A DNA stretch of 64,000 bases, taken from assembly GCF_002086285.1 (NCBI RefSeq), contig NZ_MVHU01000001.1, positions 1-64,000 on the forward strand, in the 5' to 3' direction. The position numbers and the translations under genes were made by a program. This document shows positions 26,601 through 37,317 of the stretch, piece by piece. Under the pieces are notes generated by a model. It saw nothing but the letters and a program-made list of their open reading frames with translations. It did not search any database and was not told the origin of the DNA. This DNA comes from Mycolicibacter kumamotonensis (lineage in GTDB: Bacteria; Actinomycetota; Actinomycetes; Mycobacteriales; Mycobacteriaceae). The first letter of the stretch is position 1; the number at the start of each line of letters is the position of its first letter.

Positions 26601-27616
26601 GCAAACAGTGGCAACACCTCGGTGCGCGGTCGCCCCGCCAAAGCCTCGGCGGTGTCCCGGATCTCGCGCTCACCGGACAAGAACACCAGCACATCGCCGG
26701 GTGCCTCGGCGTCCAGCTCGTCGAGCGCATCGACGATCGCCTCGATCTCGTCGCGCATCTCGGTGCGCACGATCTCCCGGTCGGGATCGTCGGGGTCATC
26801 GGCGCCGCCTTCGCTGACCGCGACTTCCAGTGGGCGGTAGCGGATTTCCACGGGGTAGGTGCGACCGGAGACCTCGATGATCGGGGCGCCGCCGAAATGT
26901 GCGGCAAAGCGCTGCGGCTCGATGGTCGCCGAGGTGATGATCACCTTCAGATCGGGTCGCCGCGGCAGCAGTCCACGCAGGTAGCCGAGCAGGAAGTCGA
27001 TGTTGAGGCTGCGTTCGTGGGCCTCGTCGAGGATCACGGTGTCGTAGCGCAGCAGCCGGCGGTCGCGCTGGATCTCGGCGAGCAGGATGCCGTCGGTCAT
27101 CAGCTTGACGCACGTGCGGTCGCTGACCCGGTCGGTGAATCGCACGGCATAGCCGACGACGTCGCCGAGCGGAATCGCCAGCTCATCGGCGATGCGCTGG
27201 GCGACCGTGCGCGCGGCGAGGCGGCGAGGTTGGGTGTGCCCGATGGTGCCGCGGATGCCGCGGCCGAGTTCGAGGCAGATTTTAGGCAGCTGCGTCGTCT
27301 TGCCCGACCCGGTCGCCCCGGCCACCACCACCACTTGATGCGCCCGGATCGCCTCGGCGATCTCGGCCCGTCGATCGCTCACCGGCAAGTCGGGATAGCT
27401 GATCGCCGGCACGGCGGCTCGTCGCGTCGCGACGACGGCCTCTGCGGCGGTGATCTGATCGGCGAGCTGCCTCAGCTTCTCGGGCTGGGCACCACGCAGG
27501 TGTTTCAACCGCCTGCCGAAATGCACGGCGTCGCGGATGGTCAGGCCGTCGAGCCGGCCGCGCAGTTCTGCGGCGGAGGGCTCGGGCACCCCGCCGAGGA
27601 TAGTGGCGCGCCACAT
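23675..27616 (-). CDS. hrpA: ATP-dependent RNA helicase HrpA
   Basis: A DEAH/RHA helicase of 1313 aa. Motifs: VAGATGSGKTTQLPKICLEL (motif I), DEAHERSLNIDFLLGYL (II), ITSATIEP (III), VVLATNVAETSLTVPG (V) and SQASAAQRAGRCGRTAPG (VI). These are followed by the winged-helix/ratchet (HA2), OB-fold and the long DUF3418 C-terminal region typical of bacterial HrpA. In other bacteria HrpA rescues stalled ribosomes or processes mRNA. The start is chosen at MWRATILGGVPEPSAAEL because the 22-residue upstream extension is hydrophobic and unlike the family. No strong ribosome-binding site is seen, so the start is uncertain. There is no frame damage. Confidence 0.93.
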   Translation of the reverse strand: MWRATILGGVPEPSAAELRGRLDGLTIRDAVHFGRRLKHLRGAQPEKLRQLADQITAAEAVVATRRAAVPAISYPDLPVSDRRAEIAEAIRAHQVVVVAGATGSGKTTQLPKICLELGRGIRGTIGHTQPRRLAARTVAQRIADELAIPLGDVVGYAVRFTDRVSDRTCVKLMTDGILLAEIQRDRRLLRYDTVILDEAHERSLNIDFLLGYLRGLLPRRPDLKVIITSATIEPQRFAAHFGGAPIIEVSGRTYPVEIRYRPLEVAVSEGGADDPDDPDREIVRTEMRDEIEAIVDALDELDAEAPGDVLVFLSGEREIRDTAEALAGRPRTEVLPLFARLPTAEQQKVFARRPASNITRRVVLATNVAETSLTVPGVRYVIDPGNARISRYSRRLKVQRLPIEPISQASAAQRAGRCGRTAPGVCIRLYAEADVAARPAYTDPEVLRTNLAAVLLQMAALRLGEVDDFPFLDPPDARSVRDGVALLIELGAFDTHGQITDLGRRLARLPVDPRLGRMILAADDEGCLRELLVLAAALTIPDPRERPTDREEAARAKHARFADDESDFMSYLNLWRYLSEQRNTLSSSAFRRMCRDEFLHYLRIREWQDLVGQLRSITRDLGLRESGVDVGEPAGRNRVHAALLAGLLSHVGMRHIDGRDYLGARNSRFVLAPGSVLAKKPPRWVVVAELVETSRLYGRTAARIQPEIVERVAGELVQRAYSELHWDAQRGEVLAYERVTLYGLPLVARRRVGYARIEPALARELFIRHALVEGDWPSRHGFVADNARLRAEIEELQDRARRRDLIVDDDEVYAWYDARIPADVVSARHFDGWWRKQRHKTPQLLNLAREDLLRAADDVAAGRPDSWQTGDARLPLTYRFEPDAADDGVTVHVPIDVLARLGGDAFTWQVPALREELVTALIRALPKDLRRNFVPAPDTARAVLPALDPDGGSLLVALQRELRRRTGVLVPVEAFDLTKLPAHLRVTFAVEAADGAELARGEDLPALQERFAASARDAVAGAVAGDLERTGLRDWPEDLDEIPRVVEHVLGGRVVRGHPAFADTGSAADLRVFATAAEQTAAMPAGTRRLLRSCIASPVKAVERQLDPSTRLALKVNPDGSLAALLNDCADAAVDALMDGPVFTREAFSTLRTAVDKALVVTTRDIAGRVEKLLAAARDVDLQLPAQPPAAQHDAIADIRDQLARLLTPGFVTTAGRARLSDITRYLTAIQRRLEQLPHGITTDRQRMAQVHAVQNAYDELVAALPATRRAAADVRDIGWQIEELRVSLWAQQLGTPRPVSEKRIYRSIEAVG

Positions 27617-27711
27617 CACGACGGCGAGCAGCAACGCAACTTTACAAAACAGCCATAAACTGTCACGCTTTCGCCCGGGCAACCAGGCATCGACGACGAG
27701 GAGTAAACACC

Positions 27712-28557
27712 TTGACCGGCAACGAATTCTCCGGCCGCACCGTGGTGGTGTCCGGCGGCAGTCGTGGTATTGGATTGGCGATCGGGCTGGGTGCCGCCCG
27801 GTTAGGGGCCAATGTCGTGTTGCTGGCCAAGACCGCCGAACCGCATCCCCGGCTGCCGGGGACGGTGCACACCGCCGCCGCTGAGATCGAGGCGGCCGGC
27901 GGCAAGGCCCTGGCCGTCGTGGGCGACGTCCGCAGCGAAGACGATGTGCAGCGCGCGGTCGACGCCGCGGTGGACCGGTTCGGCGGCATCGACGTGTGCG
28001 TGAACAACGCCAGCGCCATCGCCACCGAGCCGACCGAGCAGTTGTCGGCCAAGAAATTCGATCTGATGCAGGACATCAACCTGCGCGGTACGTTCCTGCT
28101 GACCAAGGCGTGCCTTCCGCATCTGCGGCGGTCCACCGCAGCCCACGTGCTGACGATCGCTCCCCCGGTCAACATGAACCCGCACTGGCTGGGCGTACAC
28201 CCGTCGTACACGCTGTCGAAGTACGGAATGAGCCTGCTCACGCTCGGGTGGGCCGCGGAATACGCCGACGCCGGGATCGCGTGCAACTGCCTGTGGCCGG
28301 AGACCTACATCGCCACGTCCGCGGTGGCCAACTCCCCCGGCGGGGGCCAGTTGTTGGAGAAGGCGCGCAGGCCGCAGATCATGGCCGACGCCGCCGTGGA
28401 GATCCTGCGGCGCCCGGCCACCGAGGCCAGCGGCCGGTGCTTCATCGACGCCGACGTGCTGGCCCAGGCCGGCGTGACGGACTTCTCCCGCTACGGCGGC
28501 GGCCCCGATCCGCTGATGGACTTCTTCGTCGACCGGCCGGCCGGCGGTGGGGCCTAA
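27712..28557 (+). CDS. Short-chain dehydrogenase, HSDL2-like
   Basis: A 281-aa NAD(P)-dependent oxidoreductase: TVVVSGGSRGIGLAIGLGAA (dinucleotide-binding glycine motif), CVNNASAI (the NNAS element), and YTLSKYGMSLLT (catalytic Tyr-x3-Lys). The NMNPHW insertion before the Tyr and the ending RCFIDADVLAQAGVTDFSRY are characteristic of hydroxysteroid dehydrogenase-like 2 proteins, whose substrates are uncertain (probably acyl/lipid). It starts at a TTG with GAGGAG 8 nt upstream, since no ATG or GTG fits before the Rossmann motif. It is divergent from hrpA and convergent with the following secreted-protein gene. Confidence 0.88.
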   Translation: MTGNEFSGRTVVVSGGSRGIGLAIGLGAARLGANVVLLAKTAEPHPRLPGTVHTAAAEIEAAGGKALAVVGDVRSEDDVQRAVDAAVDRFGGIDVCVNNASAIATEPTEQLSAKKFDLMQDINLRGTFLLTKACLPHLRRSTAAHVLTIAPPVNMNPHWLGVHPSYTLSKYGMSLLTLGWAAEYADAGIACNCLWPETYIATSAVANSPGGGQLLEKARRPQIMADAAVEILRRPATEASGRCFIDADVLAQAGVTDFSRYGGGPDPLMDFFVDRPAGGGA

Positions 28558-28566
28558 CGCCCGCGC

Positions 28567-29202
28567 TCAGCGCAGGTAGACCTCGCTGCCGCTGGGATAG
28601 CCGCCACCGGTCGTGGTGACGTGGACGTGGTCGTAGTGGCCGTAGCCGCCGCGCTGCGCCCCGCCGCCGGGGGTGTAGTAGACGCCGCGCCAGATGGCGT
28701 CCTGCAGGCCGAATCGGTCGGCGTTCTCCATCACGTAGGCCACGATCGAGTCGCCGAGCGCGATGCCCTCGCTACTGCCGGGATTGGGGATCATCACATC
28801 GAGTGCCAACCCATTGGGGTGCCAGCGCAACGCGTCGGCACGCACGCCGCCGATCTGGTGGATCTGCGGAAAGGCGTCGCTGATGCTGCGGGCCGCCTGG
28901 ATCGTCTTGACCTGAAGGCCCCGCTCCGGGGCGACCCCGGCCGGCAGGAAGCGGGACACCATGCGCATCCGGGACGCCGCCGCAACCCCGGCGGGCGTGC
29001 CCTGTCGCAGATAGTCGGCGGGCGCCGCGACCAGCTGCAATCCGCCTATTGATTCGTCCTCAGCAACCACCGGCGCGGAGTCTTTGGCGGCTGTCGTATT
29101 GGCACTGCCGCCCACAGCAAAGAACACTGCTACTGGTGCGATGACTACGGCCATCCATGCCGAGGACTTTCGGCGCTTGCTGGCTAACTCGTGTCGGCCC
29201 AC
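28567..29202 (-). CDS. Secreted or anchored protein with M15-peptidase-like (ARB_07466/VldE-type) C-terminal domain
   Basis: Of 211 aa, residues 16-35 (AWMAVVIAPVAVFFAVGGSA) form a membrane anchor or signal. The C-terminal half has WHPNGLALDVMIPN and ends GYGHYDHVHVTTTGGG. His/Asp and H-x-H arrangements like these are found in LAS/M15-type peptidases and the related mycobacterial C-terminal domain family, so a cell-wall role is plausible. The metal ligands would be His, Asp and the HVH histidine. The start is GTG with a TATCCT box 8 nt upstream (leaderless type). Enzyme activity is not proven for most members of this family. Confidence 0.72.
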   Translation of the reverse strand: MGRHELASKRRKSSAWMAVVIAPVAVFFAVGGSANTTAAKDSAPVVAEDESIGGLQLVAAPADYLRQGTPAGVAAASRMRMVSRFLPAGVAPERGLQVKTIQAARSISDAFPQIHQIGGVRADALRWHPNGLALDVMIPNPGSSEGIALGDSIVAYVMENADRFGLQDAIWRGVYYTPGGGAQRGGYGHYDHVHVTTTGGGYPSGSEVYLR

Positions 29203-29210
29203 GAGTAGAT

Positions 29211-29216
29211 AGGATA
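29211..29216 (-). promoter_or_regulatory. -10 box TATCCT, 8 nt from a GTG start
   Basis: On the minus strand TATCCT is followed by 8 nt and the GTG at 29202. This spacing would place transcription initiation at or next to the start codon (leaderless mRNA, common in mycobacteria). Confidence 0.45.
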
Positions 29217-29387
29217 CGAGAAATCTGGCTAATAGTCACAAATTTATAAAGCTCAGGAAACATTTTAGAATCGCGGGCCGAAACAACTGCGGCCACCACC
29301 GCCAAATCGCCATTGTTCGCCCAGATCAGCGGGCCCCGGGTGGCGCAGCGCACAGCGGCAAAGGTAGAGCGTCTAATCAGATGGGTT

Positions 29388-29393
29388 TAGACT
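29388..29393 (+). promoter_or_regulatory. -10 box TAGACT, leaderless promoter of the DUF732 gene
   Basis: TAGACT plus exactly 7 nt precedes the ATG at 29401, and no Shine-Dalgarno is present. This is the usual geometry of a mycobacterial leaderless transcript. Confidence 0.55.
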
Positions 29394-29400
29394 GCTCCCC

Positions 29401-29736
29401 ATGAAGTCGACGACCATCGCCGCGGCGGTCATGGGCTTGGCGGTGGCGCTGGCGGCACCGGCGCAGGCCGACCCTGACATTGATTTCGCCAACGAACTGC
29501 ACAGCTACGGCATCTACGGCCCCCGGGACTACAACGCGTGGTTGGGCAAGATCGTCTGCGAGCGCCTGGACAAGGGTGTGGACGGTGATGCCGCCAAGTC
29601 GGTCCGCTTCATCACCCCCAACCTGCCCAAGGGCACCAGCCAGCCGCAGGCCTGGCAGTTCCTGGGCGCCGCGATCCACACCTACTGCCCGGACAAGCGA
29701 CCGGTGCTCGAGCAGGCCGCCTCCCAACACGGTTGA
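29401..29736 (+). CDS. Secreted DUF732 protein
   Basis: A 111-aa exported protein. The signal peptide MKSTTIAAAVMGLAVALAAP is followed by an AQA-type cleavage site. The mature domain is DUF732: DIDFANELHSYGIYGPRDYN, a conserved Cys in GKIVCERLDKG and a second Cys in AAIHTYCPDKRP, probably forming a disulfide. DUF732 proteins are abundant in mycobacteria, extracytoplasmic, and of unknown function. The stop overlaps the next start by one base (TGATG), so the methyltransferase downstream is translationally coupled. Confidence 0.88.
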   Translation: MKSTTIAAAVMGLAVALAAPAQADPDIDFANELHSYGIYGPRDYNAWLGKIVCERLDKGVDGDAAKSVRFITPNLPKGTSQPQAWQFLGAAIHTYCPDKRPVLEQAASQHG

Positions 29737-30395
29737 TGAACGTCAGCCGGCTCTGGCAGAACAAACTGTTCGCCGGGACCGTGGGCGCCTGCTACGCCCG
29801 CGCGATCGAACAGCCCGCAGCGGCTCGGGTCTTCGGCCGGTTGCTCTTCGGCACCGACGTCGACCGCATCTATCGCGCCATGGACGTCGTCGCGGATCTG
29901 CCCGATGACGCCGTCGTCCTGGATGTGCCGTGCGGCGGCGGCATCACCATCGCCCACCTCAAACCCGGCCAGCGGGTGCGCTACGTGGCGGTGGACATCT
30001 CGGCCGGCATGCTCGACCACGCCCGCCGGCGCCTGCGCCCCGAACAGCGCGACACCGTCGAGTTCGTCGAGGCGAGCATCGACGCCGTTCCGTTCCCCGA
30101 CGACCAGTTCGACTTGTGCGTGTGCTTCAACGGGCTGCACTGTCTGCCCGATCCGGCCGCCGCCATCCGTGAGATCGCCCGGTGCCTCAAACCAGGCGGC
30201 CGGCTCGTCGGCGATTTCGCCACCCGAGGGCAGGTTCGCCGCGCCGACGCCTACATGGTCATGATGCGAGCCAGCGGCACCTTCGGCCCCGGCGGCACCC
30301 TCGACGATGCCCGGCTGTGGTTCACCGAAGCCGGATTGATCGTCGATGATCTCGAATGTTCCGGCGCGGTCACGCATTTCGCCGTCCACAAATAG
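29736..30395 (+). CDS. Class I SAM-dependent methyltransferase
   Basis: A 219-aa protein with motif [17 protein letters not shown], the acidic loop [17 protein letters not shown], motif [20 protein letters not shown] and post-motif [11 protein letters not shown]. This is the Methyltransf_11/25 type, acting on a small molecule or lipid; the substrate cannot be told. The N-terminus [20 protein letters not shown] resembles mycobacterial methyltransferases that act on quinones or lipids. I chose the ATG that overlaps the DUF732 stop rather than the TTG one codon earlier. Confidence 0.85.
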   Translation: MNVSRLWQNKLFAGTVGACYARAIEQPAAARVFGRLLFGTDVDRIYRAMDVVADLPDDAVVLDVPCGGGITIAHLKPGQRVRYVAVDISAGMLDHARRRLRPEQRDTVEFVEASIDAVPFPDDQFDLCVCFNGLHCLPDPAAAIREIARCLKPGGRLVGDFATRGQVRRADAYMVMMRASGTFGPGGTLDDARLWFTEAGLIVDDLECSGAVTHFAVHK

Positions 30396-30478
30396 ACGTT
30401 GCTGATTCAGCCCTAGCCGCACCGGTTTTGCGGGCTATCGTCGTTGGTATCCTGACACGACGGCGAGAGGGTCCCACG

Positions 30479-33280
30479 ATGGCCGCAGGCAGCATCCTCG
30501 ACAGCTTCGGAACCAAACACCAGCTGGCCGTCGACGACACCAGCTATCAAATCCGGCGACTCGATCGCATCGACGGCTCGGCCCGACTGCCCTACAGCCT
30601 CAAGGTCCTGTTGGAAGACCTGCTGCGCAACGAGGACGGCCACCTGGTGACCGACGAGCAGATCAGTGCCATGGCGGCCTGGGATCCGAAGGCCGAGCAC
30701 GGCCGGGAGATCGCCTACACCCCGGCGCGGGTGCTGATGCAGGACTTCACCGGGGTGCCCTGCGTCGTCGACCTGGTCGCCATGCGGGATGCGATCGCGG
30801 AACTGGGCGGGCAGACCAAACGGATCAACCCGCTGTGCCCGACCGAGCTGGTGATCGATCACTCGGTGATCGCCGACGTCTTCGGCCGCGCCGACGCCTT
30901 CGCCATCAACGCCGAGCTGGAGTTCGAACGCAACGCCGAGCGTTACCAACTGCTGCGCTGGGGCCAGCAGGCGTTCGACGACTTCTCGGTGGTGCCGCCG
31001 GACACCGGCATCTGCCACCAGGTCAACCTCGAATATTTGGCCAGGGTGGTGTTCACCCGGGACAGCGCCGAGGGCCCGCTGGCCTACCCGGACACCCTGG
31101 TCGGCACCGACTCGCACACCCCGATGGTCAATGGCCTGGGAGTGTTGGGCTGGGGCGTGGGCGGGATCGAAGCCGAAGCCGCCATGCTGGGCCAACCGAT
31201 GAGCATGCTGATCCCCCAGGTGGTGGGGCTCAAGCTCAGCGGCGAACTGCAGCCCGGCACCACCGCCACCGACCTGGTGCTCACCGTCGCCGAGTTGCTG
31301 CGTCGTACCGGGGTGGTCGGCAAGTTCGTCGAGTTCTTCGGCCCGGGTGTGGCCAACGTCCCGCTGGCGAACCGGGCCACCATCGGCAACATGAGCCCCG
31401 AGTACGGTGCCACCTGCGCGATCTTCCCGATCGACCGCGTCACCTGCGACTACCTGCGGCTCACCGGCCGCTCCGAACACCAGATCAAGCTGGTGGAGGC
31501 CTACGCCAAAGAACAGGGCATGTGGCACGACCCGCAGCACGAACCGGCGTTCTCCCAAATCCTGGAACTGGATCTGGCCAGCGTGGTGCCCTCGATCGCC
31601 GGGCCGAAGCGCCCGCAGGACCGCATTCCGCTGCGCGTGGCCCCCCAGACCGTGTGTGCGTTGCTCGGCGGTGTCGAAACAACCGAACAGGCTCTCTCGG
31701 ACCTCGATGAGGCCTCCGCGGACTCCTTCCCGGCCAGCGACCCGATCGCCTTCGGCGACACCAGCAGCCCCAAGGGCAAGCCGCGCACACCGCACAGCGA
31801 TTGCGCCGCCGACGACTGGCCGTCGGCCAGCGTGGCCGTCGAACTCTCCGACGGCACCCGCACCGACATCAACCAGGGCGACGTGGTGATCGCCGCCATC
31901 ACCTCGTGCACCAACACGTCCAACCCGTCGGTGATGGTCGGGGCGGCGCTGCTGGCCCGCAACGCCGTCGACAAAGGCCTGTCCCGCAAGCCGTGGGTCA
32001 AGACCACGCTGGCACCCGGATCACGGGTGGTCACCGACTACTACGAGCGGGCCGGCCTGACCCCGTACCTGGACAAGCTGGGCTTCAACCTGGTCGGCTA
32101 CGGCTGCACCACCTGTATCGGCAACTCCGGCCCGCTGATCCCGGAGGTGAGCAAGGCCGTCGTCGACAACGACCTGACGGTGTGTTCGGTGCTGTCGGGC
32201 AACCGCAACTTCGAAGGCCGGATCCACCCCGAGGTGCGGATGAACTTTTTGGCCTCCCCGCCGCTGGTGGTCGCCTACGCACTGGCCGGCACGCTGCGGG
32301 TCAACCTGCTGACCGACCCGATCGGTACCGGCAGTGACGGAGAGCCGGTGTACCTGCGTGACATCTGGCCGACCACCGAGGAGATCGCCGCCGTCGTCGA
32401 CGACAACCTGCAGGCCGAGATGTTCACCGCCAGCTATGCCGATGTCTTCACCGGTGACGAACGCTGGCGCGCGCTGGAGGTGCCGGAGGGCGACACCTTC
32501 TCCTGGGACCCCGATTCCACCTACGTACGCCAGCCGCCGTACTTCGATGGCATGACCCGCGAGCCCGCGCCGATCACCGACATCACCGGGGCGCGGGTGC
32601 TGGCAAAACTGGGTGACTCGGTCACCACCGACCACATCAGCCCGGCCGGATCGATCCGTTACGACTCCCCCGCCGGAAAATACCTGTCAGGACACGGTAT
32701 TGAGCGCAAAGACTTCAACTCCTACGGCTCCCGGCGTGGCAACCACGAGGTGATGATCCGCGGTACGTTCGCCAACGTCCGGCTGCGCAACCAGTTGGCG
32801 CCGGGTACCGAAGGCGGTTTCACGCGTGACTTCACCCAGCCGGATGCCCCGGTGACCACCATCTACGACGCGTCGGTCAACTACCTTGACGCCGGTGTCC
32901 CGTTGGTGATTCTGGCCGGTAAGGAATACGGCTCCGGCTCGTCTCGCGATTGGGCCGCCAAGGGCACCGTGCTGCTCGGGGTGCGGGCGGTGCTCGCGGT
33001 GTCCTACGAGCGCATCCACCGCTCCAACCTGATCGGGATGGGAGTGCTCCCGCTGCAGTTCCCCGACGGCGCCGACGCCGATTCGCTCGGCCTGACCGGT
33101 GAGGAGAGTTTCGACATCACCGGCGTGACCGCACTGAGCGACACCATCCCCGACACCGTGCACGTCAAAGCCGGTGACGTGGAGTTCGATGCCACGGTGC
33201 GCATCGACACACCCGGCGAGGCCGACTACTACCGGCACGGCGGCATCATGCAATACGTGCTGCGGCAGCTGCTCGACTGA
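30479..33280 (+). CDS. acn: Aconitate hydratase A
   Basis: The TCA-cycle enzyme converting citrate to isocitrate through a [4Fe-4S] cluster; mycobacterial aconitase is also reported to act as an iron-responsive RNA-binding protein. The 933-aa product is close to the 943 of M. tuberculosis Acn. Cluster cysteines are in [12 protein letters not shown] and [14 protein letters not shown]. Substrate-site motifs are [16 protein letters not shown] and the C-terminal swivel [16 protein letters not shown]. The ATG is preceded by GAGAGGG 7 nt away, which decides against a longer in-frame start. A TATCCT hexamer at 30448-30453 is a plausible -10. Unlike in M. tuberculosis, the neighbour here is a TDT transporter. 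Confidence 0.96.
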   Translation: MAAGSILDSFGTKHQLAVDDTSYQIRRLDRIDGSARLPYSLKVLLEDLLRNEDGHLVTDEQISAMAAWDPKAEHGREIAYTPARVLMQDFTGVPCVVDLVAMRDAIAELGGQTKRINPLCPTELVIDHSVIADVFGRADAFAINAELEFERNAERYQLLRWGQQAFDDFSVVPPDTGICHQVNLEYLARVVFTRDSAEGPLAYPDTLVGTDSHTPMVNGLGVLGWGVGGIEAEAAMLGQPMSMLIPQVVGLKLSGELQPGTTATDLVLTVAELLRRTGVVGKFVEFFGPGVANVPLANRATIGNMSPEYGATCAIFPIDRVTCDYLRLTGRSEHQIKLVEAYAKEQGMWHDPQHEPAFSQILELDLASVVPSIAGPKRPQDRIPLRVAPQTVCALLGGVETTEQALSDLDEASADSFPASDPIAFGDTSSPKGKPRTPHSDCAADDWPSASVAVELSDGTRTDINQGDVVIAAITSCTNTSNPSVMVGAALLARNAVDKGLSRKPWVKTTLAPGSRVVTDYYERAGLTPYLDKLGFNLVGYGCTTCIGNSGPLIPEVSKAVVDNDLTVCSVLSGNRNFEGRIHPEVRMNFLASPPLVVAYALAGTLRVNLLTDPIGTGSDGEPVYLRDIWPTTEEIAAVVDDNLQAEMFTASYADVFTGDERWRALEVPEGDTFSWDPDSTYVRQPPYFDGMTREPAPITDITGARVLAKLGDSVTTDHISPAGSIRYDSPAGKYLSGHGIERKDFNSYGSRRGNHEVMIRGTFANVRLRNQLAPGTEGGFTRDFTQPDAPVTTIYDASVNYLDAGVPLVILAGKEYGSGSSRDWAAKGTVLLGVRAVLAVSYERIHRSNLIGMGVLPLQFPDGADADSLGLTGEESFDITGVTALSDTIPDTVHVKAGDVEFDATVRIDTPGEADYYRHGGIMQYVLRQLLD

Positions 33281-33429
33281 TCCGAAAACATCGCCGCGCG
33301 ATCTACTTCCGGTCTGGTGACCGGCAGCGTAGAGATCGATGTCGATTGGCCCCAACTGACCCTCGCCGGAAGCGGCCCGGTGGTATACCGAGACACGCTT
33401 TCGGCGCGCGAAGAGAGGGGCTGAACGGG

Positions 33430-34500
33430 GTGGGTGCAACGACGACGATGCCGGTGATCGGGACCCGGGAGGCGGTACGGACACTCAATCCCGGCTACTT
33501 CGCACTGGTGATGGCCAGCGGAATGGTGTCGATGGCCATGTACCACCAGAACGCCTACCGAGTGTCGGTGCTGCTGCTGTGGGTGACGGCATTGTCCTAC
33601 CTGGTCCTGGTCGTGGTGTCAGCGGTGCGCGTCATCGCCTTCCCCCACGAATTCCGGGCCGACCTGTCTGATTCCGGGCGCGCGTTCGGGCTGTTCACCT
33701 TCGTCTCGGCCACCAACGTGTTGGGGGCACGGCTCGTCATCGACGGGCACGACGATGTCGCGGTCGGCCTGCTGATGGTCAGCTCGCTGGCCTGGCTGGT
33801 GCTCGGCTACCTGATCCCGTGGACCGCCGTGCTGGGCACCTCGGAGCGTCCGGTGGTACGGCGGGCCAACGGCACCTGGTTCATCTGGGTGGTGGCCAGC
33901 CAGTCCATCGCGGTGCTCGCGGCGGTACTCGAGGTGGAGGTGGAAGAGCCCTGGCGGCAGAGCCTGGCGCTGCTGGCGGTGGTCTCCTGGTCGATCGGGG
34001 TGTTCCTCTACGGCGCCGCCGGCATCTTCGTCGCCCTGCGGCTGCTGCTCTACCCGCTGTTGCCCGAGGATCTCATTCCGCAGTACTGGGTGGCGATGGG
34101 TGCCACGGCGATCACCGTGTTGGCCGGCGCGCGGATCGTCGAGATGGCCGAGGCGCCGATGGTCACCGCCACCCGAGGTCTGATCGCCGGGACATCGGTG
34201 CTGTTCTGGGCGTTCGGCACCTGGCTGATCCCCGCGTTGATCGCCGCCGGGGTGTGGCGCCATGTCGTGCATCGCATCCCACTGCGCTATGAAGCGCCGT
34301 GGTGGAGCGTGATCTTCCCGCTGGGCATGTACGGCGTGGGCAGCCACTACCTGGGGCAGGCCGACCACCTTCCGATCGTCTACCACATCGGTTCGGTGCA
34401 GAGCTGGATAGCGCTGGCCGCGTGGGCCATCACGTTCGTGCTCATGCTGCATCATTTGGCGGTCACGCTGGGGCCGGAGGCGCGCAAAGCGCCGCACTGA
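33430..34500 (+). CDS. TDT-family (TehA/SLAC1-like) membrane transporter
   Basis: About 356 aa with ten predicted membrane helices, beginning LNPGYFALVMASGMVSMAMY, the conserved first helix of tellurite-resistance/dicarboxylate transporters. Further segments include LLMVSSLAWLVLGYLIPW and WWSVIFPLGMYGVGSHYLG, the latter a hallmark Phe/Gly-rich helix near the end. Family members move C4-dicarboxylates, sulfite, nitrate or tellurite; the substrate here is unknown. The start is a GTG downstream of AGAGGGG; an ATG 18 nt later is an alternative. It stands alone between aconitase and the convergent ABC operon. Confidence 0.85.
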   Translation: MGATTTMPVIGTREAVRTLNPGYFALVMASGMVSMAMYHQNAYRVSVLLLWVTALSYLVLVVVSAVRVIAFPHEFRADLSDSGRAFGLFTFVSATNVLGARLVIDGHDDVAVGLLMVSSLAWLVLGYLIPWTAVLGTSERPVVRRANGTWFIWVVASQSIAVLAAVLEVEVEEPWRQSLALLAVVSWSIGVFLYGAAGIFVALRLLLYPLLPEDLIPQYWVAMGATAITVLAGARIVEMAEAPMVTATRGLIAGTSVLFWAFGTWLIPALIAAGVWRHVVHRIPLRYEAPWWSVIFPLGMYGVGSHYLGQADHLPIVYHIGSVQSWIALAAWAITFVLMLHHLAVTLGPEARKAPH

Positions 34501-34509
34501 CGCCGGCCC

Positions 34510-35574
<1,065 letters not shown>

Positions 35575-35587
35575 TACGATCCCCCGA

Positions 35588-36436
35588 CTACCGTCCGCCG
35601 AACCCGGTGGCGGCGATACCGTTGATGAAGGCGCGCTGCGCCACCGCGTAGATCACGATCAACGGCGCCAGCATCAGCATGGACGCCGCCATCAGCACGG
35701 GCCATTCGGCGACGTACTCCCCCTGCATCCACACCAGCCCGAGGGTAAGGGTGGCGATGCTCTTGCGTTGGATCATCAACAGTGGCCACAGGAAGTCATT
35801 CCAGACGTTGATCCAGGTCAGCACCGCCAGCACCATCACCGCAGGTTTGGCGTGCGGCAACAGAATCCGCCAGTACACCTGCCAGGGCGAGCACCCGTCC
35901 AGAATGGCCGCCTCTTCCAAGTCGACGGGCAGCGTCGCGAAAAACTGCCGCATCAGATAGGTGCCGAACGCGCTGCCGAACAATCCCGGGATGATCATCG
36001 CCCACATGGTGTCGGTCCACCCGAACACCCGCATCAAGATGAACTGCGGAATCACCGTAACCGTCAACGGCACCATCAGGGTGGCCAGGTAGAGCACGAA
36101 CAACGTGTCGCGGCCGGTGAAGGGTAGCCGGGCGAAGGCGTAGCCGGCCAGAGAACAGAAGAAGACCTGCCCGGCCGTCACACAACCGGCGTACAGAACG
36201 GTGTTGAAAAGCATCCGCCAGAACGGCATTCGGGCGAACACATCCAGATAGTTCGACCACTGTGGGTGGGCCGGAAACAGCATCGGCTGGCTGATCTCGG
36301 CCTGGCGTTTCAGCGACCCGGACAACGCCCACAGGATCGGGAACAGTGCACATGCCGCGACACCGGCCAGGCCGGCGTAGACGCCGAGCAGTCTGCCGAT
36401 ACGGTGCCGAACCGGGCGGCCGGTGCGGGCCGTCAT
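35588..36436 (-). CDS. Sugar ABC transporter permease, MalG type (Rv2039c-like)
   Basis: A 282-aa inner-membrane permease with about six helices (ACALFPILWALSGSL first). The EAA loop LEEAAILDGCSPWQVYWRIL contacts the ATPase. The start MTARTGRPVRHR overlaps the stop of the other permease gene by 4 nt (ATGA); a longer in-frame start inside that gene is rejected. It forms the heterodimeric channel with the MalF-type subunit. Confidence 0.92.
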   Translation of the reverse strand: MTARTGRPVRHRIGRLLGVYAGLAGVAACALFPILWALSGSLKRQAEISQPMLFPAHPQWSNYLDVFARMPFWRMLFNTVLYAGCVTAGQVFFCSLAGYAFARLPFTGRDTLFVLYLATLMVPLTVTVIPQFILMRVFGWTDTMWAMIIPGLFGSAFGTYLMRQFFATLPVDLEEAAILDGCSPWQVYWRILLPHAKPAVMVLAVLTWINVWNDFLWPLLMIQRKSIATLTLGLVWMQGEYVAEWPVLMAASMLMLAPLIVIYAVAQRAFINGIAATGFGGR

Positions 36437-37317
36437 TGGTCCATCGCGTTGCGGCGCGACAGCCGCAGTTGGACGATCGTCAGCGTCAGCAGCACCGCGA
36501 ACATCACCCACGCCAGTGCGGATGCGTATCCGAAGTCCAGGAAGGCGAACGCGTGCTGGAACAGCATGATGGCCAACACGTAGGTACCGGTCTCCGGGCC
36601 GCCGCTGCTGCCGGTGAGGACATAAACCAGGTCAAATGCCTGAAAAGCGTTGATGACCGAGATCACCACCACGAACCACAGTGCGCCGCGGATCATCGGC
36701 ACCGTGATGGACACAAAACGTCGAACCTCCCCGGCGCCGTCGATACGGGCCGCTTCGTGCAGCGACTCCGGCACACCCTGCATGGCTGCCAACAGGATCA
36801 CCGTCGCAAAGGGCACGCTCTTCCACACGCTGACCAGACACAGCGAAGCCATCGCCCAGTGCGGTTCGGTCAGCCACGGCACCGGCGTGATACCGAACCA
36901 GCCGAGCATGATGTTGAGCAACCCGCTGTCGGTGTTTAACACGAACTGCCACACCACCGCGATCACCACCGATGACACAGCCAGCGGAAGAAAGGCGATC
37001 GCCCGGAACAGCCCGATGCCCCTGATCGTGCGGTTCAACAATCCGGCCACCGCCAGACTGATCAACACCGTCGGGACCACGGTGCCGACGGTGAACACCG
37101 TCGTGTTGCGTACCGCGATGCCGAACAGCGGATCATCGGTCAACAGGTCACGGAAGTTCGCCGCGCCGACGAACGTCGGAGGGCTGAACAGATCCCAGCG
37201 CTGGACGCTCATGTAGAGCGAGAATGCGAGCGGGAACGCCATGAACACCGCGACCGCCGCCAGATTCGGGGCGATGAACCATCGTCCCGCTCGTGCGCGC
37301 CTGCGTGTCGGGTTCAT
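36433..37317 (-). CDS. Sugar ABC transporter permease, MalF type (Rv2040c-like)
   Basis: A 294-aa permease beginning MNPTRRRARAGRWFIAPNLA, with six helices and the EAA motif PESLHEAARIDGAGEVRRFV. The start codon overlaps the substrate-binding protein stop by ATGA. The open frame continues far upstream through the previous gene in another frame, but that part has no permease character. It pairs with the MalG-type subunit. Confidence 0.92.
   Translation of the reverse strand: MNPTRRRARAGRWFIAPNLAAVAVFMAFPLAFSLYMSVQRWDLFSPPTFVGAANFRDLLTDDPLFGIAVRNTTVFTVGTVVPTVLISLAVAGLLNRTIRGIGLFRAIAFLPLAVSSVVIAVVWQFVLNTDSGLLNIMLGWFGITPVPWLTEPHWAMASLCLVSVWKSVPFATVILLAAMQGVPESLHEAARIDGAGEVRRFVSITVPMIRGALWFVVVISVINAFQAFDLVYVLTGSSGGPETGTYVLAIMLFQHAFAFLDFGYASALAWVMFAVLLTLTIVQLRLSRRNAMDQ

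Noticed and set aside
24941..27658. Long plus-strand open frames antisense to hrpA
   Set aside because: They contain no recognisable domains and mirror the codon bias of hrpA, which has complete helicase motifs on the other strand.
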